A stretch of 30,851 nt of DNA from Actinomycetota bacterium (GTDB lineage Bacteria; Actinomycetota; Actinomycetes; Nanopelagicales; Nanopelagicaceae), in NCBI GenBank assembly GCA_009698295.1, contig WLQO01000002.1, positions 1-30,851 of the forward strand, written 5' to 3'. Position 1 is the stretch's first letter. The number at the start of each line of letters is the position of its first letter. Below the pieces are notes generated by a model. The model saw only the letters and a list, made by a program, of their open reading frames with translations. It was not told the origin of the DNA and searched no databases. A program made the translations under genes and the position numbers. Below are positions 7,742-16,983 of the stretch, in pieces.

Positions 7742-8980
7742 ATGACATCAAATGGGGCTAACGAGCAGAATTCCGCAGAACGCGTTGCGTTGGCAGTGGG
7801 GGATCGCTTCACCACCACCATTGAGAAAGTCGCTCACGGCGGCCACTTCATTGCACGCCACCGTGGCGCAGTAATCTTTGTAAGACATGCGATTCCTGGC
7901 GAAGAAGTAGAAATTGAAATAACTGGCACCGGTAAGGCATTTAATCGTGCTGATGTTGTAAAAGTTATAAGTGCTTCACCTGATCGAGTTAGCGCACCAT
8001 GTCAATTTGCGCATCGCTCTGGATGCGGTGGTTGCGATTTCCAACATATTTCGCTGGAACGACAACGACAATTGAAATCTGATGTAATCACTGAACAATT
8101 CGCGCGGATCGCTAAGCAGGAGTTGCGCGTTGATGTAGAAGAAGTTGGTGCGCCGCTCGGTTATCGAACTCGTTTTAACGCTGTGACTACCCGCAATGGA
8201 GATTTGGGATTTAAACAAGCAAGAAGTAACAAGGTAGTTCCAGTAAGTGATTGTCGGATCTTGCAACCGGAAATCAAATACCAAGAGCTAAGTTCTCGCA
8301 AGTGGAAAGGTGATTTGCGGGTCGAAGTTTCACTCTCGTCGACGGGAGAGCGGACTATTGCCACAGGCTATACACGTGATGAAACTCCGGTACGTACCAG
8401 CGAAGGTCCAGATGTTGCAAAGTATTCTGTAAATGGATTTCCATTAGAAGTTGGACAACGCTCATTCTGGCAGAGCCATAAGTTAGCGCCGGCAGTGCTC
8501 ACACAAGTTGTCAAAGAGTTTGCACAGCTGGGAGATGGAGATCAAGTCTTGGATCTTTACGGTGGAGTTGGGCTCTTCACCTCACAATTTCTAGATGTGA
8601 TCGGAGAAAGCGGCCAGATTGATTTAGTTGAAGGAAGCAAGAGCGCAACCGCTGATGCGATGCGCAATTTCGGGGAAATGAAAAATGTGAAAGTACACAC
8701 CGGCGATGTGGCTAAATTGTTGCCACGCTTTTCAAAGGCCGATGTAATTGTTTTGGATCCACCGCGCGAAGGCGCAGGAAAAGAAGTGGTGGCAGCGATG
8801 GCCGCACTGAGGCCAAGATCGATTATTTATGTTGCATGTGATCCTGCAGCGCTGGCCCGGGACACAACATATTTGAGCGATCTTGGTTATGAAATCGCCA
8901 AAATTCGCGCCTTTGACCTTTTCCCGATGACACACCACATTGAATCTGTTGCGCTCTTTACATCAAGTAAGGTATCTTGA
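7742..8980 (+). CDS. TrmA/RumA-family 23S rRNA or tRNA (uracil-5-)-methyltransferase
   Basis: 412 residues. Domain order: N-terminal TRAM domain (about 18-75, KVAHGGHFIARHRGAVIFVRH), a probable [4Fe-4S] site (Cys87, Cys95, Cys98 and Cys171), then a SAM methyltransferase domain with VLDLYGGVGLF (motif I), VLDPPREG (motif IV), the catalytic Cys366 in YVACDPAALARD, and the FPMTHHIESVALF block with the proton-abstracting Glu. It makes 5-methyluridine at a site in rRNA or tRNA; sequence alone does not say which. The Fe-S site and TRAM domain resemble RumA/RlmD more than TrmA. An orthologue (Rv2689c) sits in the same neighbourhood in mycobacteria. Its last codons overlap the aconitase operator-like palindrome. 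Confidence 0.93.
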   Translation: MTSNGANEQNSAERVALAVGDRFTTTIEKVAHGGHFIARHRGAVIFVRHAIPGEEVEIEITGTGKAFNRADVVKVISASPDRVSAPCQFAHRSGCGGCDFQHISLERQRQLKSDVITEQFARIAKQELRVDVEEVGAPLGYRTRFNAVTTRNGDLGFKQARSNKVVPVSDCRILQPEIKYQELSSRKWKGDLRVEVSLSSTGERTIATGYTRDETPVRTSEGPDVAKYSVNGFPLEVGQRSFWQSHKLAPAVLTQVVKEFAQLGDGDQVLDLYGGVGLFTSQFLDVIGESGQIDLVEGSKSATADAMRNFGEMKNVKVHTGDVAKLLPRFSKADVIVLDPPREGAGKEVVAAMAALRPRSIIYVACDPAALARDTTYLSDLGYEIAKIRAFDLFPMTHHIESVALFTSSKVS

Positions 8981-8990
8981 CATCAAGATA
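8953..8990. promoter_or_regulatory. Palindromic operator candidate upstream of acnA
   Basis: TATCTTGACATCAAGATA at 8973-8990 is a perfect inverted repeat: 8-bp arms, 2-bp spacer. A degenerate copy at 8953-8970 matches 13 of 18 positions, centred exactly 20 bp upstream (two helical turns), but it is coding sequence at the end of the methyltransferase gene. The perfect copy overlaps that gene's stop codon and touches a TAAATT -10 candidate (8989-8994). Shape and size suit a dimeric MarR- or TetR-type regulator repressing aconitase. Confidence 0.5.
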
Positions 8991-9009
8991 AATTGAGTTA
9001 GGGATACAT

Positions 9010-11667
9010 ATGAGTAAGAATTCGTTAGGCGCCAAGAAGAATCTCAAAGTTGCTGGTAAAGAATTTGAAATCTTTGATATTTCAAAGATTGATGGCGCAG
9101 CGAACTTGCCTTTCTCACTTAAAGTTTTGCTAGAGAATCTACTGCGCACTGAAGATGGCGCCAATATCACCGTCGACCACATCAAGGCGTTAGCGCAATG
9201 GGATCCTGCGGTGGAACCTGACACTGAAATTCAATTCACACCCGCACGCGTTGTCATGCAAGATTTTACTGGCGTGCCTTGCATCGTTGATCTTGCGACG
9301 ATGCGCGAGGCGATCGTTGAACTCGGGGGAGATCCGGCGAAGGTAAATCCACTCGCACCAGCGGAGCTAGTTATTGATCACTCAGTAATCGCGGATGTTT
9401 TCGGCACTAAAGATTCTTTTGAGAAAAACACTGATATTGAATATGAGCGCAATCGTGAGCGCTACCGTTTCTTACGTTGGGGACAGGGCGCATTTGATGA
9501 ATTTAAAGTTGTGCCACCCGGAACCGGAATCGTCCACCAAGTAAATATCGAATTTCTTGCTCGCGTTGTTATGACTCGCACAGTCAACGGCGTTCTGCGC
9601 GCATATCCAGATACGGTAGTCGGAACAGATTCACACACGACGATGGTTAACGGTTTGGGCGTACTTGGTTGGGGAGTCGGCGGTATCGAGGCAGAAGCAG
9701 CGCTTTTGGGCCAACCGGTATCGATGCTGATTCCACGTGTCGTCGGTTTCAAATTAAGCGGAGCGCTACCAGTCGGCACAACTGCCACAGATATGGCGTT
9801 AACAATTACCGAGATGCTGCGTAAGCATGGCGTGGTTGGCAAGTTTGTAGAATTTTATGGTCCAGGTGTTGTTGCGGTACCAATGGCAAATCGCACAACG
9901 ATCGGAAATATGAGTCCGGAATATGGCTCAACTTGTGCAATATTTCCAATCGATGAAGAAACCCTTCGTTACCTGCGCCTGACTGGTCGCAGCGATGAAC
10001 AAGTTGCACTCGTTGAGCAATATGCAAAAGCACAAGGCATGTGGCATGACCCATCTGTGAGCCCACGTTTCTCTGAACATATTGAGCTAGATCTATCTAC
10101 TGTTGTTCCATCAATTTCGGGACCAAAGCGTCCGCAAGATCGCATCTCACTAAGTGAATCAAAGAGCGCTTTCGAAAAAATTCTTCCGACATATTTGACA
10201 GATAAGACTGGCAAAGAGGCATACCCAGTCAATGTTGGCGTAAAAGCTACAACGATTAAAAATGGTGATGTGGTTATCGCATCAATTACTTCTTGCACCA
10301 ATACATCTAATCCTTCAGTCATGATCGGTGCGGCGCTCCTTGCTAAGAAAGCGGTTGAACGCGGCTTAACTTCCAAGCCATGGGTTAAGACAACTTTGGC
10401 TCCAGGATCAAAGGTAGTTACAGATTATTACGATCGTGCAGACCTGACTAAATATATGGAAGCTCTCGGATTTAACTTGGTCGGCTACGGCTGTGTAACT
10501 TGTATCGGAAACTCAGGCCCGCTGCCGATTGAGATTAGCAAATCAGTAAACGAGCACGATTTAGCGGTAACTGCTGTACTTTCCGGAAACCGTAACTTTG
10601 AGGGGCGAATTAGCCCAGATGTGAAGATGAACTATCTCGCATCTCCACCACTTGTCGTGGCTTATGCCCTTGCTGGAACTATGGACCATGATTTTGAGCG
10701 AGATTCACTTGGAAAAGATAAAGATGGCAAAGATGTTCTTTTGGCTGAAATTTGGCCAAGTGCAAAAGAGATCCAGGATGTAATCGACTCGTCTATCTCT
10801 TCTGAGATGTTTAAGAAAGATTATGCAACCGTCTTTGATGGCGATCATCGCTGGAAATCTCTTGATACTCCAACTGGAAAGACTTTCGAATGGGATGCGC
10901 AATCGACTTATGTTCGCAAGCCTCCGTACTTCGATGGCATGCCAGCAAGCCCAAAGCCGGTTACAGATATTTCTGGAGCACGCGTTCTGGCAATCTTGGG
11001 AGATTCTGTGACCACCGATCACATCTCACCTGCTGGAAATATCAAAGCTGATTCACCTGCAGGTAAGTATCTTGAAGCGCACGGCGTTGCGCGTGCAGAC
11101 TTTAATTCGTATGGATCAAGACGCGGAAATCACGAAGTAATGATTCGTGGAACTTTCGCCAATATTCGTTTGAAGAATATGTTGCTCGATGGTGTTGAGG
11201 GTGGATTTACTCGTAACTTCCAAAGTGAAGGCGAACAAGCAACTATTTACGATGCATCGATTGCGTATCAGAGCGCTGGAGTGCCTTTGGTAATTCTTGC
11301 CGGCAAAGAGTATGGATCTGGATCTTCGCGCGACTGGGCTGCTAAAGGAACGGCTCTATTAGGAGTCCGTGCTGTGATTGCCGAAAGTTTTGAGCGAATT
11401 CACCGTTCAAACCTGATTGGAATGGGTGTTCTCCCATTGCAATTTAAGGATGGCGAAAACGCGCTATCACTTGGTTTGACTGGCACTGAGACTTTTGCGA
11501 TATCTGGAATCACTGAATTAAATGGCGGTGGAATTCCCAAAGAGGTAACGGTCACCGCAGGGGATAAGTCATTTACCGCTAAGGTGCGTATCGATACGCC
11601 GGGCGAGGGTGATTATTATCGCCATGGTGGGATCATGCAGTACGTTCTGAGGTCGCTATTGGGTTAG
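9010..11667 (+). CDS. acnA: AcnA, aconitate hydratase
   Basis: 885 residues, the usual length for the monomeric AcnA/IRP1-type enzyme. It isomerises citrate to isocitrate in the TCA cycle. The three [4Fe-4S] ligands are visible: Cys429 in SCTNTS, and Cys495 and Cys498 in GYGCVTCIGNSG. Other signatures are VGTDSHTTMVNGLGVLGWGVGG near residue 200 and the C-terminal swivel-domain loop GSGSSRDWAAKG. A short leader is expected: TAAATT at 8989-8994 as -10 and AGGGA at 9000-9004 as weak Shine-Dalgarno, 5 nt before ATG 9010. The strong palindrome upstream suggests dedicated regulation. In mycobacteria acn is elsewhere, so the gene is an insertion relative to the otherwise conserved block. Confidence 0.97.
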   Translation: MSKNSLGAKKNLKVAGKEFEIFDISKIDGAANLPFSLKVLLENLLRTEDGANITVDHIKALAQWDPAVEPDTEIQFTPARVVMQDFTGVPCIVDLATMREAIVELGGDPAKVNPLAPAELVIDHSVIADVFGTKDSFEKNTDIEYERNRERYRFLRWGQGAFDEFKVVPPGTGIVHQVNIEFLARVVMTRTVNGVLRAYPDTVVGTDSHTTMVNGLGVLGWGVGGIEAEAALLGQPVSMLIPRVVGFKLSGALPVGTTATDMALTITEMLRKHGVVGKFVEFYGPGVVAVPMANRTTIGNMSPEYGSTCAIFPIDEETLRYLRLTGRSDEQVALVEQYAKAQGMWHDPSVSPRFSEHIELDLSTVVPSISGPKRPQDRISLSESKSAFEKILPTYLTDKTGKEAYPVNVGVKATTIKNGDVVIASITSCTNTSNPSVMIGAALLAKKAVERGLTSKPWVKTTLAPGSKVVTDYYDRADLTKYMEALGFNLVGYGCVTCIGNSGPLPIEISKSVNEHDLAVTAVLSGNRNFEGRISPDVKMNYLASPPLVVAYALAGTMDHDFERDSLGKDKDGKDVLLAEIWPSAKEIQDVIDSSISSEMFKKDYATVFDGDHRWKSLDTPTGKTFEWDAQSTYVRKPPYFDGMPASPKPVTDISGARVLAILGDSVTTDHISPAGNIKADSPAGKYLEAHGVARADFNSYGSRRGNHEVMIRGTFANIRLKNMLLDGVEGGFTRNFQSEGEQATIYDASIAYQSAGVPLVILAGKEYGSGSSRDWAAKGTALLGVRAVIAESFERIHRSNLIGMGVLPLQFKDGENALSLGLTGTETFAISGITELNGGGIPKEVTVTAGDKSFTAKVRIDTPGEGDYYRHGGIMQYVLRSLLG

Positions 11668-11693
11668 AGATCGCGGATTTACTTGCTCCAAAC

Positions 11694-11699
11694 TAGAAT
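11694..11699 (+). promoter_or_regulatory. -10 element of leaderless dxs promoter
   Basis: TAGAAT, 6 nt before ATG 11706, inside the 38-bp gap after acnA. No Shine-Dalgarno is seen. A matching -35 at 17 bp spacing is absent. Confidence 0.65.
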
Positions 11700-11705
11700 G
11701 AGATC

Positions 11706-13649
11706 ATGATTGAGCAAATAAAGTCGCCTGCCGATATAAAGGCGTTGGATCATGCTCAACTAAATTCGCTAAGCGAAGAAATCCGCCAATTTCTAATTAC
11801 CAAAGTTTCTAAAACTGGTGGGCATCTAGGTCCAAACTTGGGCGTCGTTGAGTTAACTCTGGCGATTCACCGCGTATTTGATTCACCGCGCGATGTAGTT
11901 CTCTTCGATACAGGCCACCAATCCTATGTTCATAAGATAATTACGGGGCGAGCAGATAGTTTTGATGGACTTCGCCAACGTGGTGGTATCGCTGGGTATC
12001 CCAATCGCAGTGAGAGCGAGCACGATGTCATTGAAAACTCGCATGCATCTACTGCGCTTTCTTGGGGTGATGGAATTTCTTTTGGCTTTGCGCAAACTGG
12101 CCAGAGTGATCGCCATGTAGTCGTGGTGGTCGGCGATGGCGCGCTAACAGGAGGAATGTCCTGGGAGGCGTTAAATAATATTGCCGCTGCAGAAAAGCGA
12201 AATTTAGTAATCGTTGTAAATGATAATGAACGTTCTTATTCTCCAACTATCGGCGGATTGGCGACTTATTTAGCGACTCTGCGCGTGACTAAAGGTTATG
12301 AGCGTTTCCTAGATTGGGGTAAGGAAGTACTACATAAAACTCCAGTAGTTGGCACACCGATTTATGAAACTTTGCATGGCATGAAGAAAGGCATTAAAGA
12401 TATCGTTGCCCCGCAGGGTATGTTTGAAGATCTCGGACTCAAATATATGGGGCCGATAGACGGTCATGACATCGCTGCACTCGAAAAGGCGTTACTAAAA
12501 GCGAAAGAATTTGGCGCTCCAGTTCTGGTTCATGCAATCACTGAAAAAGGGCGGGGACATAAACCGGCTACTGATGACGAAGCAGAGAAGTTTCACGCAG
12601 TTGGCATCGTTGACCCCGAAACTGGCGTGCCACTTTCCAAAAGTGTGACTAGCTGGACCAAGATATTTTCTGATGAGTTAATTTCTATTGCAAAGGAACG
12701 TGAAGATATTGTTGCAATCACTGCGGCGATGCTCGGGCCTACTGGACTTGATGCCTTTGCAAAGGTATTCCCAGATCGCACAGTTGACGTTGGTATAGCC
12801 GAACAACATGCTGTGACTAGCGCTGCCGGAATGGCCTTTGCTGGCTTGCATCCAGTTGTTGCTGTCTATTCCACATTTTTGAATCGCGCCTTCGATCAAT
12901 TACTTCTTGATGTCGCACTCCACAAGGCTGGTGTTACCTTTGTCTTAGATCGTGCTGGTGTAACTGGCGATGATGGCCCATCACATAATGGAATTTGGGA
13001 TTTAGCTCTAACTGGAATTGTTCCAAGCATGCATGTCGCTGCGCCGCGAGATGCTGCACGTTTGCGCGAGACGCTGCGCGAAGCCGTTGCGATATCTAAC
13101 GCCCCTTCGATGGTGCGCTATCCCAAAGGTGCGGTACAAAGTGATATTCCAGCCTTTGAACGTCGCGATGGAATTGATGTTCTTTATCGTGGAGAAAGCG
13201 CCGACGTTTTATTGGTAAGTATCGGAGCAATGGCTGCGATTGCTGTGGAAGCAGCTTCGATGGCATATCGCGAAGGCGTTGGCGTAACTGTTATAGATCC
13301 ACGCTGGGTAAAACCTCTACCCATTTCTCTGACCACAATGGCGCGACGTTACAAGAGCGTAGTTGTTCTGGAAGATGGCATTAAGCATGGGGGAGTTGCA
13401 AGTTCTATCTCAGAGTTGTTCCGCGAAGAAGGGTTAAATATGCCGATTCACTCGGTAGGAGTGCCCCTGGAGTTTATCGAACACTCCAAACGGAGTGAGA
13501 TATTAAATGATTTAGGAATAACTGCGCAAAATATCGCGCGCAGTATTGTCGAATGGAATAGCTCTAACGGTTCAGCAAATTCAATTTCGATTATGGAAGA
13601 GATGCAATCCCCGGTGCGTGAAAACGCTGACCGCAAACCGCTTCACTAA
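11706..13649 (+). CDS. dxs: Dxs, 1-deoxy-D-xylulose-5-phosphate synthase
   Basis: 647 residues. It condenses pyruvate and glyceraldehyde-3-phosphate to DXP, the first step of the MEP isoprenoid pathway, using thiamine diphosphate. Visible: FDTGHQSYVHKI (His near the active site), the ThDP motif GDGALTGG (143-150) through NDN, the pyrimidine domain with VGIAEQHAVTSAAGMA (catalytic Glu) and DRAGVTGDDGPSHNG, and the C-terminal transketolase domain. The usual end of Dxs is near ITAQNIARSIVEW; about 33 more residues (SSNGSANSIS... to PLH) follow, and the last 59 bp lie antisense to the end of fadB. That tail looks like read-through from loss of an earlier stop. Rv2682c is the mycobacterial counterpart. 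Confidence 0.97.
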   Translation: MIEQIKSPADIKALDHAQLNSLSEEIRQFLITKVSKTGGHLGPNLGVVELTLAIHRVFDSPRDVVLFDTGHQSYVHKIITGRADSFDGLRQRGGIAGYPNRSESEHDVIENSHASTALSWGDGISFGFAQTGQSDRHVVVVVGDGALTGGMSWEALNNIAAAEKRNLVIVVNDNERSYSPTIGGLATYLATLRVTKGYERFLDWGKEVLHKTPVVGTPIYETLHGMKKGIKDIVAPQGMFEDLGLKYMGPIDGHDIAALEKALLKAKEFGAPVLVHAITEKGRGHKPATDDEAEKFHAVGIVDPETGVPLSKSVTSWTKIFSDELISIAKEREDIVAITAAMLGPTGLDAFAKVFPDRTVDVGIAEQHAVTSAAGMAFAGLHPVVAVYSTFLNRAFDQLLLDVALHKAGVTFVLDRAGVTGDDGPSHNGIWDLALTGIVPSMHVAAPRDAARLRETLREAVAISNAPSMVRYPKGAVQSDIPAFERRDGIDVLYRGESADVLLVSIGAMAAIAVEAASMAYREGVGVTVIDPRWVKPLPISLTTMARRYKSVVVLEDGIKHGGVASSISELFREEGLNMPIHSVGVPLEFIEHSKRSEILNDLGITAQNIARSIVEWNSSNGSANSISIMEEMQSPVRENADRKPLH

Positions 13650-15699
13650 TTCCTTCACGATCCAAGTACGGCAAGATTCCGCCTAAGTGCATTGGCCAAC
13701 CAGAGCCCATCAACATACAAAGATCGATCTCAGCAGGGGTTGCGACGACACCTTCATCAAGCATCATTCGTGCTTCAACTGCCAAAGCTTTCAAAGCACG
13801 ATCACGAACTTGTTCAGCGGTAGATGCAGTTGTTCCTTGCTTCAAGAGCGCCAGCGCTTCAGGATTTGGCGCTAACTTGCCATCGCTACCTTTGATGTAG
13901 AAATTACGAACTTTTGCAGCCACCATCGCTTGCATAGTTGGGGAGATTCGATAACGCTCACCGAGATTGGCATGGAGCGTTTCAGAAACATGTAGGGCAA
14001 CGCCTGGACCAACTAAATCTAGAAGTTCAAATGGCGACATCGGAAAACCAATGCTGCGCATTGCGCTATCAGCAATTGCCGGCGGAGTTCCCTCATCAAC
14101 TGCATCGGTTACTTCACCCATAAAGCGAGTCAGTAAGCGATTTACTACAAATCCCGGCGCATCTTTACAGATGATCATCGTCTTCTTTAGCTCTTTACCT
14201 ACGCCAACGGCAGTTGCTGTGGTTGCATCATCTGTTTTGGAGGTGCGAGCAATTTCAAGGAGCGGCATCACTGCAACGGGGTTGAAGAAGTGGAATCCGA
14301 TGACGCGTTCTGGATTCGCAAGACCCTCACTCATTCGTTCAACCGATAGCGATGATGTGTTAGTAGCGAGTACGCATTCGGGGGAGATGATGGTCTCTAA
14401 CTTCTTGAAGAGCTCTTGCTTGAGGGATAGTTCTTCAAATATCGCCTCGATGATGAAATCGCATCCAGCAAAGGTTTTTTGATCGGCAGAACCGCTGATT
14501 AACAGCGAAAGCCGGCGCGCGGATTCTTCGCTCATGCGCTTCTTTTCAACTAACTTCGCTAATTCGCTCTTTACCCAAGCAACGCCTTTATCAGCGCGCT
14601 CTTGGTCGATATCGGTCATTACAACCGGACATTTCAAATTACGAAGTAGCAGTAAAGCCAATTGCGAAGCCATCAAGCCAGCCCCGACAACGCCAACCTT
14701 GCTAACTTTACGAGCCAGAGCAGCCTTAGGCGCTCCTTCAACTTTCTTGCGCTTCTTCTGAATCAAATTAAAGGCGTACAGTGAAGCTCGTAATGAATCT
14801 GACATTGTTAGATCAGCAAGTGTTTGATCTTCGACATCAAATCCGGCGCCGCGTGAATTAGTGCGAGCATCTTTGATCAATTCCAGAGCGCGCATCGGAG
14901 AAGCTATTTCAGCGCCGCCGTACTTCTTCAGCGCCGCCGCTTTACCAGTGGCTAGTGCGCTTTCCCACGCAGGATCACTTGAATAATCTTTGCGTTCAAT
15001 TTTATTCTTACCAGAAAGGACATTTGCAGCGAAGGAAACTGAACGCTCTAGAAAATCTGCAGGTTCATAAACAGCATCGACGACCCCAAGTGCCAGCGCA
15101 TCTTTAGCCTTCATCATGGTGTTGTTATTTAAAGCATTTAGCATGATGACTTGTACCGCGCGTTCTGGGCCGATTAGCTTTGGCAAAATTGTTGCGCCGC
15201 CCCATCCTGGTACTAAGCCGAGGAATACTTCTGGCAATCCGGTAAATGCCGTTGATGACAGAGTGCGGTAATTGCAATGTAGGCCGACTTCTAAGCCGCC
15301 ACCGAGGGCTAGGCCGTTAATAAATGCGAATGTTGGAATACCGGATTCATCAAATCGACGAAATACATCGTGGCCAAGTTTGCCGATGGCAAGTGATTGT
15401 TCGCGTTTTGAAAGAAAAGAAAGCGCAGAAAGATCGGCACCGGCAGCGAAGATAAATGGCTTACCGGTAATCGCAATTGCAGCAGGAGCGCGGCCAATTG
15501 CATCCGTGATCGCCGCATCCAATGCAGTAAGTGATTGCGGGCCAAAGGTATTGGGACGGGTGTGGTCTAAACCATTATCTAAAGTAATTAATGCCAATGT
15601 GCCTTTGTGGCCAAATGGGGTTAAATCAACATCGCGAACAAGTGCGCTTGTTACTACTTCTTCGGGAGCACCTTCTGGCAAGCTCATTGCAGTTGTCAT
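13591..15699 (-). CDS. fadB: Multifunctional fatty-acid oxidation enzyme (enoyl-CoA hydratase / 3-hydroxyacyl-CoA dehydrogenase)
   Basis: 702 residues from ATG 15699; a longer in-frame reading from 15768 would run into fadA. Residues ~15-300 are an enoyl-CoA hydratase domain: FAAGADLSALS forms the oxyanion hole and both catalytic Glu are present, in GGGLEVGLHCNY and LPEVFLGLVPGWGG. Residues from 334 are an NAD-dependent hydroxyacyl-CoA dehydrogenase: GVVGAGLMAS (NAD loop), ATNTSSLSV, and GFHFFNPV with the catalytic His. It catalyses the middle two steps of beta-oxidation. The ATG shares one base with the fadA stop, so the thiolase and this enzyme form one operon and probably one trifunctional complex. 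Its last 59 bp overlap dxs. Confidence 0.95.
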   Translation of the reverse strand: MTTAMSLPEGAPEEVVTSALVRDVDLTPFGHKGTLALITLDNGLDHTRPNTFGPQSLTALDAAITDAIGRAPAAIAITGKPFIFAAGADLSALSFLSKREQSLAIGKLGHDVFRRFDESGIPTFAFINGLALGGGLEVGLHCNYRTLSSTAFTGLPEVFLGLVPGWGGATILPKLIGPERAVQVIMLNALNNNTMMKAKDALALGVVDAVYEPADFLERSVSFAANVLSGKNKIERKDYSSDPAWESALATGKAAALKKYGGAEIASPMRALELIKDARTNSRGAGFDVEDQTLADLTMSDSLRASLYAFNLIQKKRKKVEGAPKAALARKVSKVGVVGAGLMASQLALLLLRNLKCPVVMTDIDQERADKGVAWVKSELAKLVEKKRMSEESARRLSLLISGSADQKTFAGCDFIIEAIFEELSLKQELFKKLETIISPECVLATNTSSLSVERMSEGLANPERVIGFHFFNPVAVMPLLEIARTSKTDDATTATAVGVGKELKKTMIICKDAPGFVVNRLLTRFMGEVTDAVDEGTPPAIADSAMRSIGFPMSPFELLDLVGPGVALHVSETLHANLGERYRISPTMQAMVAAKVRNFYIKGSDGKLAPNPEALALLKQGTTASTAEQVRDRALKALAVEARMMLDEGVVATPAEIDLCMLMGSGWPMHLGGILPYLDREGISEAVCGQRFHAPGIASLP

Positions 15700-16889
15700 T
15701 ACTTTGATCCTCCAGTGAAGTGTGGGTTCTCCCAAATAACAGTTCCGCCCATGCCAAGTCCAATGCACATTGTTGTTAAGCCGTAGCGAACATCGGTGTG
15801 CTCTTCAAAAGTGCGTGCCAGATTTAACATTAGACGAATACCAGAAGATGCTAAAGGATGCCCAACAGCGATCGCACCGCCATAAGGATTTACACGGGGA
15901 TCATCGTCTGCAATTCCGAAGTGATCTAAGAAAGCGATAACTTGCACTGCGAATGCTTCATTTACCTCAAAGGCTCCGATATCAGATATCTGTAAACCAG
16001 CTTTTGATAAAGCCTTGATTGTCGAAGGAACTGGTCCAAAGCCCATGACTTCTGGTTCAACGCCAGCGAATGCATATGAAACTAACTTGGCTTTGATGGT
16101 TAGTCCTAATTCTTTAGCTTTATCTTCACTGGCAAGAAGTGCCGCGGTTGCGCCATCATTTAAACCAGAAGAGTTTCCAGGTGTTACACGACCGGCGGCA
16201 CGAAATGGAGTCTTAAGCGTTGCTAGACCTTCCATTGTGGTTGTTGGACGTGGTGGTTCATCGACAGTTGCAATTCCCCAACCAATTTCGGGGATACGTG
16301 CAGCAGTAGGAATCAAATCGCGTTGAATCTTTCCGGCAGCATAAGCTGCAGCAGTTTTCATTTGTGAGTTATAGGCAAAACGATCTGCTCGTTCTTTAGT
16401 CAGTTGCGGGAAACGATCGTGTAAACGTTCGGCGGTAGCACCCATCGCGAGCGCATCTTGCTCAACAATTCTTTCGGCAAGAAATCTTGGATTAGGATCA
16501 AGGCCATCGCCGATTGGGTGATTTCCCATATGTTCAACGCCACCTGCAATTGCGATATCGATTGAACCGATTGCAATAGCACCGGCTAGTGAAGTAGTAG
16601 CTGTCATTGCACCAGCACACCAACGATCGACAGAATATCCAGGAACAGTATTTGGCAAGCCTGCAAGAAGTGATGCACTTCTTCCCAAGTTCATACCTTG
16701 ATCACCAGTTTGTGTTGCAGCAGCGATCGCAACATCTTCAATATCGCCAGGGTTTACTTTGGGATTGCGTTCCAAGAGCCCACGCATCGCGCGCACCATA
16801 AGATCATCAGCGCGAGTACCGGAGTACATGCTTCCGGCCTTTCCAAATGGGGTACGGACAGCATCGACTAAAACAACGGTGCGAGACAT
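15699..16889 (-). CDS. fadA: FadA, acetyl-CoA C-acyltransferase (thiolase)
   Basis: 396 residues. Thiolase that cleaves 3-ketoacyl-CoA with CoA, the last step of beta-oxidation. The active-site residues are present: Cys91 in VDRWCAGAM, His344 in AVGHPLASSG and Cys375 in TTMCIGLGMGG, plus NEAFA. First gene of the fadA-fadB operon. The ATG at 16889 is preceded by AGAAAG, a plausible Shine-Dalgarno about 9 nt upstream, so this start does not follow the leaderless pattern; TAACCT at 16935-16940 (minus) may be its -10. The order fadA then fadB with touching genes is the same as in M. tuberculosis Rv0859-Rv0860. It sits as an insertion between dxs and the RNase D gene. Confidence 0.95.
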   Translation of the reverse strand: MSRTVVLVDAVRTPFGKAGSMYSGTRADDLMVRAMRGLLERNPKVNPGDIEDVAIAAATQTGDQGMNLGRSASLLAGLPNTVPGYSVDRWCAGAMTATTSLAGAIAIGSIDIAIAGGVEHMGNHPIGDGLDPNPRFLAERIVEQDALAMGATAERLHDRFPQLTKERADRFAYNSQMKTAAAYAAGKIQRDLIPTAARIPEIGWGIATVDEPPRPTTTMEGLATLKTPFRAAGRVTPGNSSGLNDGATAALLASEDKAKELGLTIKAKLVSYAFAGVEPEVMGFGPVPSTIKALSKAGLQISDIGAFEVNEAFAVQVIAFLDHFGIADDDPRVNPYGGAIAVGHPLASSGIRLMLNLARTFEEHTDVRYGLTTMCIGLGMGGTVIWENPHFTGGSK

Positions 16890-16983
16890 TTGCGCTACTT
16901 TCTAACGAGTTCGAGCTAGTTGACTTCTAGGGATAGGTTACTCGTCAGTAGGTAAAAGCGGAACAGGCAGATGTAGACCTTGG

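Noticed and set aside
13967..14482. 171-residue ORF on the + strand
   Set aside because: It is exactly antisense to the conserved hydroxyacyl-CoA dehydrogenase part of fadB. It has low-complexity Ser/Thr-rich content, no recognisable domain and no promoter or Shine-Dalgarno. Shadow frame.
15272..15718. 148-residue + strand ORF opposite the start of fadB
   Set aside because: Antisense to the enoyl-CoA hydratase active-site region, with no family resemblance and no RBS. Shadow.
15700..15768. Extension of fadB upstream to 15768
   Set aside because: It would be in the fadA coding region, giving unrelated residues (Trp/Cys/His-rich). The ATG at 15699, sharing a base with the fadA stop, is the consistent start.
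16903..16946. ACGAGT and ACTCGT inverted hexamers upstream of fadA
   Set aside because: Only 6-bp arms over 30 bp apart, with no extension of symmetry; not convincing as an operator for the beta-oxidation operon.
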